Shown here one piece after another: positions 1-7,704 of a DNA stretch of 64,000 nucleotides. The stretch comes from Paenibacillus sp. PAMC 26794 (GTDB lineage: Bacteria > Bacillota > Bacilli > Paenibacillales > Paenibacillaceae). The position numbers and the translations under genes were made by a program. The stretch covers positions 496,001 through 560,000 of the forward strand of contig NZ_ANHX01000011.1 in NCBI RefSeq assembly GCF_000316035.1, given 5' to 3'. The notes beneath the pieces were generated by a model. The model had not been told where the DNA came from. It saw nothing but the letters and a program-made list of their open reading frames with translations, and ran no database searches. Position 1 is the stretch's first letter. Each line of letters opens with the position of its first letter.

Positions 1-55
1 CTCTCTGTTCAATTAATGGTTGAATGTCGTGTGACGCTCGTTGTTGGATTTCCAT
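1..55 (-). CDS. 5' end of an unidentified gene (cut by window edge)
   Basis: An ATG at 55 on the minus strand is preceded by a good Shine-Dalgarno (AGGTGATAAG) and opens a frame that runs out of the window. Only 18 residues are visible, beginning MEIQQRASHDIQP. It starts 28 bases after the stop of the MalG-type permease, so it is probably the next gene of the same operon, perhaps an intracellular glycosidase for the imported sugar. That role is inferred from position only; the visible residues do not identify a family. Confidence 0.5.
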   Translation of the reverse strand, partial: MEIQQRASHDIQPLIEQR

Positions 56-83
56 CTTATCACCTGTTTCATCATAATATAGA

Positions 84-932
84 TTACCCTTTAACAGCGC
101 CTGCAGTCATACCGTCTATGAAATATTTCTGAAAAGCAATGAATAGTATGAAAATTGGAATGATGGAGAAGAAGGAGCCCACGATTAATAAGTCATAGTT
201 ATTGCCATAAGGAGTTAACAACGTTTTCAAACCGATTGGAAGTGTATATTTACTCTGATCTCCCAACACCATGAATGGCCACAATAGATTATTCCAGCTA
301 TTCATACCATTCAATATGGCCATTGCTGCAAACGATGGCTTCATAATCGGCATAATTAGTCTGAAATAAATCGCATACTCGTTTGCGCCATCAACCCGCC
401 CAGATTGAATAATCTCTTTGGGTATGCTTCGTAGATATTGCCTGAAGAAAAATATTGTCGCGGCATTGGCTATACCGGGCAGAATGATTGCCGAATAGCT
501 ATTCACCATTCCCAAATCATTAATTAGGCTGTACAAAGGAACCAGCAGTATTTCGAAAGGCACCATCATAATGAGTAAAACACATATAAAGAGGAAGTTC
601 TTACCTTTAAAATGATATGCTGCAAAACCATATGCAACAAATGCGCTTACAAAAAGTGTTAAAACCACTTGAACGATTGTTAAAATCATACTGTTCCAAA
701 ACCACACAAAATAATCATGTTCTCCAGTAAACAGAAAGATGAAATTATCAAAACTCATGATTTCAAAATCCAAACTTAGGTTAAGACCATATCTAACTAA
801 TGATTCACCTGGTTTAAAGGAAGATAGGGCCACTGCGTAGAATGGGATCATAATTATAACGAATAGTATAATGAATAAACAAATAATTACTATTCTAGAG
901 ATGAAATCACTCCTCGTCTGACTTCTGCCCAC
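84..932 (-). CDS. sugar ABC transporter permease, MalG type
   Basis: Inner-membrane subunit of a carbohydrate uptake ABC transporter (CUT1 family), 282 residues with about six hydrophobic segments. An EAA-loop-like stretch (SGRVDGANEYAIYFRLIMP) near residues 178-196 is where the transport ATPase docks. I start it at the GTG at 932 instead of the ATG at 962, because AAAAAGGAGGAGG lies at the right distance from the GTG and the longer version would overlap the upstream gene by 29 bases. With this start it follows the MalF-type permease by one base, implying translational coupling. No ATPase gene is visible; such systems often share an MsmX-type ATPase encoded elsewhere. Confidence 0.92.
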   Translation of the reverse strand: MGRSQTRSDFISRIVIICLFIILFVIIMIPFYAVALSSFKPGESLVRYGLNLSLDFEIMSFDNFIFLFTGEHDYFVWFWNSMILTIVQVVLTLFVSAFVAYGFAAYHFKGKNFLFICVLLIMMVPFEILLVPLYSLINDLGMVNSYSAIILPGIANAATIFFFRQYLRSIPKEIIQSGRVDGANEYAIYFRLIMPIMKPSFAAMAILNGMNSWNNLLWPFMVLGDQSKYTLPIGLKTLLTPYGNNYDLLIVGSFFSIIPIFILFIAFQKYFIDGMTAGAVKG

Positions 933-933
933 T

Positions 934-1830
934 TTAATCCTCCTCCTTTTTGAACATTCCACTAAATTTCAACTGCGTTAAATTGATAACCATAGCAATG
1001 ACTAACAGAACGATACCAACTGCAGCTGCGTAACCCAGCTTATTCTGCTCAATCCCTTGTCTATACAGATATCCAACAATGGTTAAGCCAATATTTTGGG
1101 GTGATTTGTTACCGTTGAACATCATCAGGCTCTCGGTAAACATTGCTAAACCTGCATAAACACTAATTGTGGTAACATATACCGTGGTCGGCTTCAATAA
1201 TGGCATTGTGATCGTTCTAAACTTCTGCCAAGCAGATGCACCGTCAATTGAAGCAGCCTCATAATATTCATTGTCAATGCTTTTCAAACCCGATAGATAG
1301 TAAAGCATATTAACGCCTGTCCATCTCCAACATGCGAGGATTAACAGTGCTGCCATACTCCAATTTCCGTCTTTCAAAAATTTGATAGGCTCTACACCAA
1401 ATAGACCTAGGAAACTGTTCATTAATGAACCTTCCATCTCACCGAATGTAAGGCGGAAAATGGTACCCGCAACTGCGACAGATGTCAATGCAGGGAGAAA
1501 GAAAGAAGATTTAAAAAACTCTCTTCCCTTCATTAACTTACTGTTGATCATAACGGCGAATAACATGGGAAAAGGAATCAACAGCACTAAGGTTCCTAAC
1601 ATGTACACAACGCTATTTTTAATAGATGTCAAAAACACTTTATCAGTAAGTAATTTCGAATAATTTGCTTCACCAATCCATTTAGGATCCTGTCCCAGCA
1701 TCCTATCTTGAAAGCTCATTACGAATGAATTTACAAGCGGAAAAAACCAGAATATCAAAAATATGAGTATAAATGGCAATACAAAAACATAAGGTGCAAC
1801 TTTTTGAGAGTATACAAATTTCTTTATCAT
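934..1830 (-). CDS. sugar ABC transporter permease, MalF type
   Basis: Membrane subunit of the same CUT1-type sugar importer, 298 residues. An N-terminal membrane segment (about residues 14-36) is followed by the usual permease core with the motif YYEAASIDGASAWQKFRTI near residue 190, the EAA loop that contacts the ATPase. The C-terminus is charged (KKEED) and the stop abuts the next permease start. The gene lies between the solute-binding protein and the MalG-type permease, the normal order for these operons. Substrate cannot be read from the permease itself. Confidence 0.93.
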   Translation of the reverse strand: MIKKFVYSQKVAPYVFVLPFILIFLIFWFFPLVNSFVMSFQDRMLGQDPKWIGEANYSKLLTDKVFLTSIKNSVVYMLGTLVLLIPFPMLFAVMINSKLMKGREFFKSSFFLPALTSVAVAGTIFRLTFGEMEGSLMNSFLGLFGVEPIKFLKDGNWSMAALLILACWRWTGVNMLYYLSGLKSIDNEYYEAASIDGASAWQKFRTITMPLLKPTTVYVTTISVYAGLAMFTESLMMFNGNKSPQNIGLTIVGYLYRQGIEQNKLGYAAAVGIVLLVIAMVINLTQLKFSGMFKKEED

Positions 1831-1854
1831 ATTCTCAATCTCCCTTGACTATGG

Positions 1855-1892
1855 TTAAACCTGCCGACCACTGTACCTGCCGACAGGTTTAA
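1855..1892 (-). other. intercistronic hairpin between binding protein and permease genes
   Basis: TTAAACCTG (1855-1863) pairs with CAGGTTTAA (1884-1892), and the loop holds a second copy of CCTGCCGAC. There is no long U-run, so it is more likely an mRNA-stabilising or partial attenuation element than a full terminator. Such hairpins commonly let binding-protein mRNA accumulate above permease mRNA; that role is inferred here. Confidence 0.5.
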
Positions 1893-1914
1893 TCAAATCA
1901 TTTACTTATTATAT

Positions 1915-3252
1915 TTATTTCAATTCTTGTTCAATTGCTGCTTGTGCTTCATCCAACGCTTCCTTCACGTCTTGGCCATCTTCAAAGATAGCATTCAAAG
2001 TAACCGTATTGAATATATTGCCGATGGTTGGTGAAGCTTTAACGGACTTAATCGCTCTAATTTCGTCTTTGATTTCATTCAAAGTATCAAATGCATTTGT
2101 TTTAAAGTATTGGACATATTCATTTTCAGGGTTTTTCGTAACTGCATCATCTTTCCATACTTCCATGTTGATTGGGTCAAATCCAAGTGTATTCCAGATT
2201 TCTGTTGTAGCTTCTTTCGAAAGCTTAGCAAAGGCTACAAATTCTTTTGCCAACTGAACGTCTTTACCATTCTTAGTAACAACTGTGCCAGTACCGCCTA
2301 AGCCAACGGAACGAGGATTACCTTCTTCGAATACAGGCAATGGAGCTATTGCATACTTACCTTTAAGGTCTTTCATTTCGTTTACAAAGCGGGACATGTA
2401 CCACTCAGGCATCAATGCACTTGCGTAGTTGCCTTTGTTATATTCACCTTTTGCTTCTTCTGTGTCGGGTTGTCCGCCAGGGATCGTATGAATAACATTG
2501 TTCTTCTGCAGATCGACTAACATTTCATACGCTTTAATCATTTCAGGCGAGTTCACTTTTGGATTACCATTTTCATCTGTAAAATCGGCATTTTGCTGAG
2601 CTAGTAGCAGCGATGCTTGCCACGAAGCTGATGTATCAGCAGTACCTAAGTACTTGCCAGTCTTTTCGTAAACCTTGATACCTGCTTGTTTGTAATCTTC
2701 CCACGTTTTGATTGTCTTGTAATCAACACCTGCTTGTTCGAGAATTTCAGTGTTGTAGAAAGCAAGCGTAGCACCTACATGATAATCAAAGCCATAAACC
2801 TGATCAGCTTTGGAGTAAATCTCGACACGTGAAGGAACAACAACGTCTTTGTATGGTGCAAATACATCATTCAAAGATTCCAGGGGAACGTTGTCACCTT
2901 CCAAGAATTTAGGGAATTGACCAAGCTCAATATCCGCGATATCAGGAGCACCTTTTCCGCTTGTAACTGCCAATAAGAGCTTGTTGTGCATATCATCGTA
3001 AGGCATAACCGTTACATTCAACTTAATCTGTTTGTCTGGGTTCTGTTGGTTCCATAACCCCAGCATTTTATCCAAATGCTTGCCGTGCAAATCTGCGAAT
3101 GTCCAAAATGATAATTCTGTTGCATTCTCACCGGCATTAGCGCCTAATTGCTGTGTTTCCGTTTTTGAACCAGAAGGATTACCACATGCAGTAAAAACAA
3201 GTGACATAATAAGGAGTGTAACGATGGAGATTAAAGCACTGCGTTTTTTCAT
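1915..3252 (-). CDS. extracellular sugar-binding lipoprotein (SBP family 1)
   Basis: Substrate-capturing lipoprotein of the ABC importer, 445 residues. The N-terminus is a lipoprotein signal: positive MKKR, a hydrophobic core, then the lipobox VFTAC with the acylated Cys near residue 23, followed by a Ser/Thr/Asn-rich linker. The rest matches the bacterial extracellular solute-binding protein family 1 pattern (ELSFWTFADLHGKHLDK, then SGKGAPDIADIELGQFPKF). It is first in the operon with the two permeases and has an AGAGAGGATG-like ribosome site before the ATG. A palindrome matching much of a catabolite-responsive element lies in the upstream intergenic region, consistent with sugar control. 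The actual ligand is unknown. Confidence 0.93.
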   Translation of the reverse strand: MKKRSALISIVTLLIMSLVFTACGNPSGSKTETQQLGANAGENATELSFWTFADLHGKHLDKMLGLWNQQNPDKQIKLNVTVMPYDDMHNKLLLAVTSGKGAPDIADIELGQFPKFLEGDNVPLESLNDVFAPYKDVVVPSRVEIYSKADQVYGFDYHVGATLAFYNTEILEQAGVDYKTIKTWEDYKQAGIKVYEKTGKYLGTADTSASWQASLLLAQQNADFTDENGNPKVNSPEMIKAYEMLVDLQKNNVIHTIPGGQPDTEEAKGEYNKGNYASALMPEWYMSRFVNEMKDLKGKYAIAPLPVFEEGNPRSVGLGGTGTVVTKNGKDVQLAKEFVAFAKLSKEATTEIWNTLGFDPINMEVWKDDAVTKNPENEYVQYFKTNAFDTLNEIKDEIRAIKSVKASPTIGNIFNTVTLNAIFEDGQDVKEALDEAQAAIEQELK

Positions 3253-3414
3253 TTGTTCGTCATCCTCTCTTTTTTGTTATGCATTTGAAAAGTCGGCTGA
3301 CTGGTTAGTTCTGTTAATTTAAGCGGTTACAATCCATCTTGGCACCACCATCCTTAACATAATTCTAACCTTTCAAAGAAAAGACCCCTTCGCAACAATT
3401 TCTCAGATTCCATA

Positions 3415-3444
3415 TTGTAAGCGCTTTACAAGCCGTATTATAAT
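3415..3444 (+). promoter_or_regulatory. cre-like palindrome overlapping a sigma-A promoter
   Basis: TTGTAAGCGCTTTACAA at 3415-3431 is a near-perfect palindrome close to the CcpA/LacI-type operator consensus, with one extra base relative to a standard cre. Its left arm doubles as a -35 box (TTGTAA, 3415-3420), followed after 18 bases by TATAAT at 3439-3444. This would serve the plus-strand regulator gene and place the palindrome for autoregulation, CcpA repression or both. It also sits upstream of the divergent transporter operon. Confidence 0.6.
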
Positions 3445-3513
3445 ATATATGAAATAAGCTTTATATAACCAATTGATTATAAAATCATAAAGTTTATGGG
3501 GAGATGCTACTCT

Positions 3514-4578
3514 TTGAAAAAGCTGGCGCTCTACAAACAAATTCGAGAAAATATTATACAGAAAATTAAATCAGGGCAGCTTCGGCCAACGGACCGCATT
3601 CCTTCTGAACAAGAACTAATGGACGAATTCAGAGTAAGTAAAATAACCGTCAGGAACGCCCTAACCCTACTAGCTGACGAAGGATTAATTATACGCGTAC
3701 AAGGCAAAGGCTCATTCGTCTCTTCTAGTCTTGTTGTTTCTAGCATCAATTTCTCGCCATCCCCAAGCAGCGCGTGCTCCATGCCGCTCATCGGCTTCAT
3801 CATTCCGACGATGAGAACCCGTGTCATTCAGAAGCTCGTTGACTACACGGAACACTTCCTACAAGAAGCCTGCCTCAGCATGGTACTAAGCATCACGCGC
3901 GAGTCCTCCTCTATCGAATCAAACGTCATTCGTACACTAACGGAGCTCGGTGTGAAGGGGTTGATCGTTTTTCCAACAGAAGATGAGAAGTATAACGAAT
4001 CATTACTGCGTCTGTCGCTCGATAAATTCCCGTGTGTGTTCATCGACCGCTATCTGCGCAACATTGAGACGTACACCATTACATCCGACAATTACGGCGG
4101 TGCGTATAAAGCTGTATCCCATTTGTTATCCAAGAGTCATCAGCAGATTGCGCTCATCTCACCTGAAAATGCCAATACAGCCGTCGAGGATCGCACGCTC
4201 GGCTTTGAGCAGGCGTACACAGATCAAGGCATCTCGATTGACAAGAGCTTGTGGTGTCACATCCCTCTCGACATTCTACGCAGCGAGCAAGCATTGGACT
4301 ATGTAAGCAACTTCTTGCAGAACCACAGTGGAATTTCGGCAGCCTTTTCCTTGACCGAAGAAACAGCACGCCTTACATCCGCCGCTATCAGTCTTCTGAA
4401 CGTTCACTCAAATATCGACTTGCTATCTTTTGATAATCCACATCTTTCAGGCGTAGCTTATGTGCAGCAGGATGAACAGGAAATGGCACGAACAGCCGTA
4501 AAGCTGTTACGTGAACAAATGGATGATATCTATTCTCCTAAGAACGCCGTTATTCCCGTGCAACTCATCTTCCCTTGA
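3514..4578 (+). CDS. GntR-type DNA-binding / LacI-type sensor regulator (AraR-like)
   Basis: Sugar-responsive repressor with an N-terminal GntR winged helix (about residues 1-70, with IPSEQELMDEFRVSKITVRN and GKGSF) and a C-terminal periplasmic-binding-protein-like sensor domain (about 90-354), the architecture of Bacillus AraR. I prefer the TTG at 3514 over the ATG at 3496 because GGGGAG lies about 8 bases before the TTG, while the ATG has no ribosome site. That gives 354 residues. It is transcribed divergently from the sugar importer and most likely controls it through operators in 3253-3495. The effector sugar is not evident. Confidence 0.88.
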   Translation: MKKLALYKQIRENIIQKIKSGQLRPTDRIPSEQELMDEFRVSKITVRNALTLLADEGLIIRVQGKGSFVSSSLVVSSINFSPSPSSACSMPLIGFIIPTMRTRVIQKLVDYTEHFLQEACLSMVLSITRESSSIESNVIRTLTELGVKGLIVFPTEDEKYNESLLRLSLDKFPCVFIDRYLRNIETYTITSDNYGGAYKAVSHLLSKSHQQIALISPENANTAVEDRTLGFEQAYTDQGISIDKSLWCHIPLDILRSEQALDYVSNFLQNHSGISAAFSLTEETARLTSAAISLLNVHSNIDLLSFDNPHLSGVAYVQQDEQEMARTAVKLLREQMDDIYSPKNAVIPVQLIFP

Positions 4579-4602
4579 CACGACAAACGTTGCAGCCTAC
4601 AC

Positions 4603-4640
4603 AATGATCTTGTCTTCAGCTTGGGACAAGACTGGTTCCT
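4603..4640 (+). repeat. degenerate copy of the family-A intergenic repeat
   Basis: The core CTTGTCTTCAGCTTGGGACA resembles the central module of the repeat at 9141-9274 (TTCTTGTCTTCGGCTCGGGA) and has the same orientation. It lies just downstream of the regulator gene. Confidence 0.5.
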
Positions 4641-4679
4641 AAAAACAAAAAAAGGCACCTCTGTGGAGAGATACCTTTA
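4640..4679 (-). terminator. Rho-independent terminator of the methyltransferase gene
   Basis: On the minus strand AGGTATCTCT and AGAGGTGCCT form a ten-pair stem with two G-U pairs and a short loop, followed by TTTTTTTGTTTTT. It lies about 85 bases downstream of the methyltransferase stop. Confidence 0.75.
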
Positions 4680-4764
4680 GCTATATTATCCGCAAGACAT
4701 GTTTCTGGCTGAGCAACGGATAAACATTGAATAATGCTGCAGATTTCAAACACCATAAATAAAT

Positions 4765-5601
4765 TTAGTTGTCATTGTATACAGCCTCCCTTTTTCGCAG
4801 TACCACTACGATATCTGTCTGAGGTACAAATAAATTATAATTCGTTACATGCACTTGTCTCGTTTCGGTTACTGATTCTATCTTTAATTCAGGAGGAAGA
4901 CAGCGCTCTATGTGAGTAATTAATGTATCTTTGGTAAATCTCCAAATTACACCATCAATTGAAGAGTTCGCCATATAACCACCGTCCGTTACAGAACCTG
5001 AAAGAGACTTGAGAACAACCGGGTCCGCAATAATGATAGATCCACCGTCACGTAACAGTCTGCAGCTCTCTATGAAGGCTTTTTTGTGATAGCGAATGTG
5101 ATGAAAGCTTCTTGCAAACAAAATCATATCGCAACTATGATCAGGTAAAGAAGTTGGTTTATCAATGAAAGCATGGATATAAGAATTAAACCTTCCCCAC
5201 TTCTTTCCAAGTTTTAGAGCATTTATATTCGGATCCATGTTGAGAAAACGAACATCCTTCTGCTTGCGAAGATACTTGTTCAATAAACCTGTACCACAGC
5301 CCACCTGAAGAACATCGCCTTTTAAAGGGGGTAAAACTTTGTAAACATTACGAGGAATAGGAAAATTTTGAACGTACATGGCCAATTCGTAGAAAATCGG
5401 ATAACGCTCTTGCAATCGAACCAATTTACTGGTGTAGAAAGGATTCCGCTTTTTGTGACGTTTAAAGTCCCATTTGTTCAAATAGTAGACAGGGGTTAAC
5501 AGCAAGAACAGAATAATAAAGACACTTTGGACGCTATAAATTCCAAGTTTACTAAAACGATCATTGGAATTATGAGACATCATTTGTTTAGAAGTATTCA
5601 A
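4765..5601 (-). CDS. membrane-anchored class I SAM-dependent methyltransferase
   Basis: Predicted methyltransferase of about 278 residues. A single hydrophobic segment near residues 24-42 suggests an N-terminal membrane anchor. The catalytic fold follows from about residue 90: SAM-binding motif I VLQVGCGTGLLN, an acidic motif II around FLNMDPN, then DHSCDMILFARSFHHI and LRDGGSIIIADP, typical of Methyltransf_11/UbiE-like enzymes. I prefer the TTG at 5601, with GAGGGGAG about 8 bases upstream, over the GTG at 5610 that abuts the ribosome site. The substrate is unknown. It neighbours a lasso peptide precursor about 480 bases away, but separate promoters and a broken gene between them make a link speculative. 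Confidence 0.8.
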   Translation of the reverse strand: MNTSKQMMSHNSNDRFSKLGIYSVQSVFIILFLLLTPVYYLNKWDFKRHKKRNPFYTSKLVRLQERYPIFYELAMYVQNFPIPRNVYKVLPPLKGDVLQVGCGTGLLNKYLRKQKDVRFLNMDPNINALKLGKKWGRFNSYIHAFIDKPTSLPDHSCDMILFARSFHHIRYHKKAFIESCRLLRDGGSIIIADPVVLKSLSGSVTDGGYMANSSIDGVIWRFTKDTLITHIERCLPPELKIESVTETRQVHVTNYNLFVPQTDIVVVLRKREAVYNDN

Positions 5602-5759
5602 AATGATCACTCCCCTCTCACAACGCTATAAATGGTGTAGAACCTCTTTAACATAATAAACGAATCCAATATATGGTTGAATGCGCCGAAAAATACAGAC
5701 ATACTATCCGTAAGCAATGCTTCCTTCCAAATGACTTAAGAAGCGAAGGGAATCTGATC

Positions 5760-5929
5760 ATGCACAATTCAATCGTATTTAGAGAAGAGTATTTTTTGAC
5801 TCCTTCACCCCCGTCCATTTGAAGCTGACAAAAGAAGAGCCGTTCACGATGATGCATCACCATGAGTTTGTTGAAATAAGAAACTTTCAACGAATGTTTA
5901 AAAAAGAAACGGGTATCTTTATTTCATAA
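5760..5929 (+). pseudogene. collapsed AraC-family regulator gene
   Basis: An ATG at 5760 after AAGGGAA opens MHNSIVFREEYFLTPSPPSI and stops. A neighbouring frame continues at once with KLTKEEPFTMMHHHEFVEI, like the cupin N-terminus of AraC regulators. It then joins directly to NFQRMFKKETG, which is the end of an AraC helix-turn-helix, before a stop at 5927. The gene therefore has one frameshift near 5815 and a large internal deletion linking N-terminal and C-terminal parts. Family assignment rests on these motifs. Confidence 0.6.
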
Positions 5930-5945
5930 GAAAACATCTTCGTTG

Positions 5946-6045
5946 GACTCACTTCTACACTTAGATATTTATCTAATTGGAAATTGGAAAATGTTCTTAT
6001 CCCCTCATCTGAGCATCGAAAAAGCCGCCCACAGGCGACCTTTTG
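5946..6045 (+). repeat. family-A repeat fragment and adjoining hairpin
   Basis: Positions 5946-6002 are nearly identical to 11171-11227, sharing GACTCACTTCTACACTTAG, ATATTTATCTAAT and ATGTTCTT. Immediately after, GCCGCC and GGCGAC around CACA form a small hairpin with A-rich and T-rich flanks at 6017-6045, a possible bidirectional terminator. Confidence 0.6.
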
Positions 6046-6080
6046 AGCAAGAATACGATTTTCAATTTGAAGTATGGTCA

Positions 6081-6218
6081 TCAGGACGCTGGATCATATA
6101 GGTCTGCATCATGTTCTTCGATCCAATCAATTTGCCTGAATCCATAGCCTGCCATCGTTTGCTGCACATCCAGCACCTCTAATTCCAGTGCCTGCCAAGG
6201 CGTTTTTTTCGTTTCTAT
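6081..6218 (-). CDS. lasso peptide precursor, paeninodin-like (orphan; ATA in place of start codon)
   Basis: A 45-residue frame with leader and core typical of Bacillales lasso precursors. The leader carries LEVLDVQQTM, with the conserved Thr at position -2. The core of 23 residues starts AGYGFRQID, so Asp9 is placed to close the ring with Ala1, as in paeninodin (Ala1-Asp9, also 23 residues). The tail is acidic and ends DPAS. GGAGGGG stands 7 bases upstream of the expected initiation codon, but that codon reads ATA, not ATG. The leader recognition motif is also atypical (WQAL where YxxP is expected). No cyclase, protease or kinase gene is nearby. It may be a decaying orphan, or may be initiated inefficiently and matured by enzymes encoded elsewhere. 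Family reading is from motifs; processing is inferred. Confidence 0.65.
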   Translation of the reverse strand: METKKTPWQALELEVLDVQQTMAGYGFRQIDWIEEHDADLYDPAS

Positions 6219-6296
6219 CGGTCGTCCCCTCCTTTCTACAAAAACTGGAACCAAGATGCGAGCACCCTTACATTACTTGCGCGATACAAACTTTTT

Positions 6297-6346
6297 AAGA
6301 TACGATATGTATCTTTATGAAAAATTATAAGACACAATACGTATCT
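6297..6346 (-). promoter_or_regulatory. paired palindromic operators and -10 box upstream of the lasso gene
   Basis: AAGATACGATATGTATCTT (6297-6315) and a related inverted copy (6330-6346; AGATACGTATTGTGTCT on the minus strand) have centres about 32 bases apart, three helical turns. A TATAAT on the minus strand (6329-6324) lies between them, so the upstream site would cover the -35/-10 spacer. This is a classical repressor layout; the regulator is unknown. Confidence 0.55.
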
Positions 6347-6449
6347 GAGTAAACAAATATTTCATCCCTTTCTATGGGTTAAGTATTTCCCTGTAGCGCT
6401 ATTGACCCAAGTTAAAGCCCACTCGCTCTATATAGTGTTTTTATTTTGA

Positions 6450-6602
6450 CACATATCTAATCGGTAATCGGACTATGTTCTTGTCCATTCCGGCAATCGG
6501 TACAAGTTCTTGTCCTTGGCTCGGGACACGAACTTGTACCGATAAAATAAAAAAGCCACTAATATAGCGACTTTAATGGGACCATGTTCTTGTCCCTCGA
6601 CA
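6450..6602 (+). repeat. family-A intergenic repeat, full-length copy
   Basis: This copy shows all modules in order: AATCGGTAATCGG; a long hairpin formed by GGTACAAGTTCTTGTCC and GGACACGAACTTGTACC with one mismatch; the A-rich stretch; a hairpin AAGCC-ACTAATA-GCGACTT; and the end module GGGACCATGTTCTTGTCCC plus TCGACA. It is nearly identical in organisation to 9141-9274. Confidence 0.8.
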
Positions 6603-6634
6603 GTTCTGTTTTTTTATAAGTTCCCCTTTCTTGT

Positions 6635-6670
6635 AAAAAAGCAATTCGGATTTAATCCGAATTGCTTTTT
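6635..6670. terminator. strong terminator downstream of tdh
   Basis: GCAATTCGGAT and ATCCGAATTGC form an 11-pair stem flanked by A6 on one side and T5 on the other, so it can work in both directions. On the minus strand it ends the kbl-tdh operon, 38 bases past the tdh stop. Confidence 0.85.
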
Positions 6671-6707
6671 CTAGCGATGTCACTCTTCGATCGAATTCAT
6701 AATAACT

Positions 6708-7667
6708 TTAAGCCTTGCGAAGCATTTGTCTCTCGCTTAGCTGTGAAAGCATATCCTTCGTCATGGCCTTCAGGTCGTAGCGAGCATGAAATCCCCATTC
6801 TGTTTTCGCTGCCGTCGCATCAATGGAATGCGGCCAGCTATCGGCAATCGCCTGTCTCTTCGGATCAACGTCATAATCGAGGATAAAGCCTGGAAGCTCA
6901 TCCCGAATCGCTGCAGCGATCGCCTCCGGATCCACGCTCATTGCGGTGACATTAAATGAATTTCGGTGCATCAACCGGGAAGAATCCGCTTCCATCAAAT
7001 CGATGATAGCGTTCAGGGCATCCGGCATATACATCATGTCCATGTTTGAGTCCTTGGCGATATAAGATGTATACCGGCCAGCCGTCACGGCTGCGTAATA
7101 AATTTCCACGGCGTAATCCGTCGTTCCTCCGCCGGGAGGCGTCATATAAGATATCAAACCCGGGAATCGCAGCCCCCTAGTATCCAGGCCGTATTTGTGA
7201 AAATAATAATCACAAAGCAGTTCGCCGGACACTTTGTTCACGCCGTACATCGTATTGGGTCTCTGGATCGTATCCTGAGGGGTATTGTCTTTCGGAGTCA
7301 AAGGACCAAAAGATCCTATGGAGCTTGGAGTGAAAAATTGGCAGCCGAGCTCCCTGGATATTTCAAGTGCATTCATCAATCCGCCCATATTCAAATTCCA
7401 GGCAAGCAGCGGTTTCTCCTCTGCGGTAGCCGATAGCAGCGCAGCCAAATGGATGACGGTATCAACTTCGTACCGCTTGGCGATTTCGAACATCGCCTTA
7501 TCATTCGTCACGTCAAGCAGCTCGAATGGCCCGGATCGGGTAATTTCGTGGGCTGATGACCTGAGATCCGTAGCAACGACGTGATCCGCACCATAAATCT
7601 CACGTAATTTAACAACTAACTCAGAACCGATTTGGCCCAGTGCTCCGGTCACCAAAATCTTGTTCAT
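6708..7667 (-). CDS. tdh: L-threonine 3-dehydrogenase, short-chain (SDR/epimerase) type
   Basis: NAD-dependent oxidation of L-threonine to 2-amino-3-ketobutyrate, the first step of threonine breakdown to glycine and acetyl-CoA. The 319-residue protein has the extended-SDR nucleotide motif GALGQIGS at residues 7-14, the DVTN site near 54 and the catalytic YGVNK near 142-146. The name does not rest on the fold alone, since epimerases look alike: the gene lies 37 bases downstream of kbl, whose product uses the dehydrogenase product. That pairing and the family features (GSFGPLTPKDNTP, RGLRFPGLIS) fit the SDR-type threonine dehydrogenases known from other bacteria. A GAGGAATGTCTT ribosome site supports the start. 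Confidence 0.87.
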   Translation of the reverse strand: MNKILVTGALGQIGSELVVKLREIYGADHVVATDLRSSAHEITRSGPFELLDVTNDKAMFEIAKRYEVDTVIHLAALLSATAEEKPLLAWNLNMGGLMNALEISRELGCQFFTPSSIGSFGPLTPKDNTPQDTIQRPNTMYGVNKVSGELLCDYYFHKYGLDTRGLRFPGLISYMTPPGGGTTDYAVEIYYAAVTAGRYTSYIAKDSNMDMMYMPDALNAIIDLMEADSSRLMHRNSFNVTAMSVDPEAIAAAIRDELPGFILDYDVDPKRQAIADSWPHSIDATAAKTEWGFHARYDLKAMTKDMLSQLSERQMLRKA

Positions 7668-7704
7668 AAGACATTCCTCCCGAAATGTACTCCCGCGAAT
7701 GCAG

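Noticed and set aside
1382..1663. 93-residue plus-strand frame in the MalF-type permease gene
   Set aside because: Shadow of a well-supported gene, without start signals.
3415..3431. Calling the palindrome a certain CcpA site
   Set aside because: It has one base more than the 14-base cre spacing; it could equally be the operator of the adjacent GntR/LacI-type regulator, so it is reported only as cre-like.
5887..6081. 64-residue frame overlapping the lasso gene stop
   Set aside because: The ATG overlaps the stop as in coupled genes, but the frame soon enters hairpin and repeat sequence and resembles no lasso enzyme.
4765..6218. Methyltransferase as a lasso peptide tailoring enzyme
   Set aside because: Separate promoters, a dead gene between them and no known family match; proximity alone is weak.
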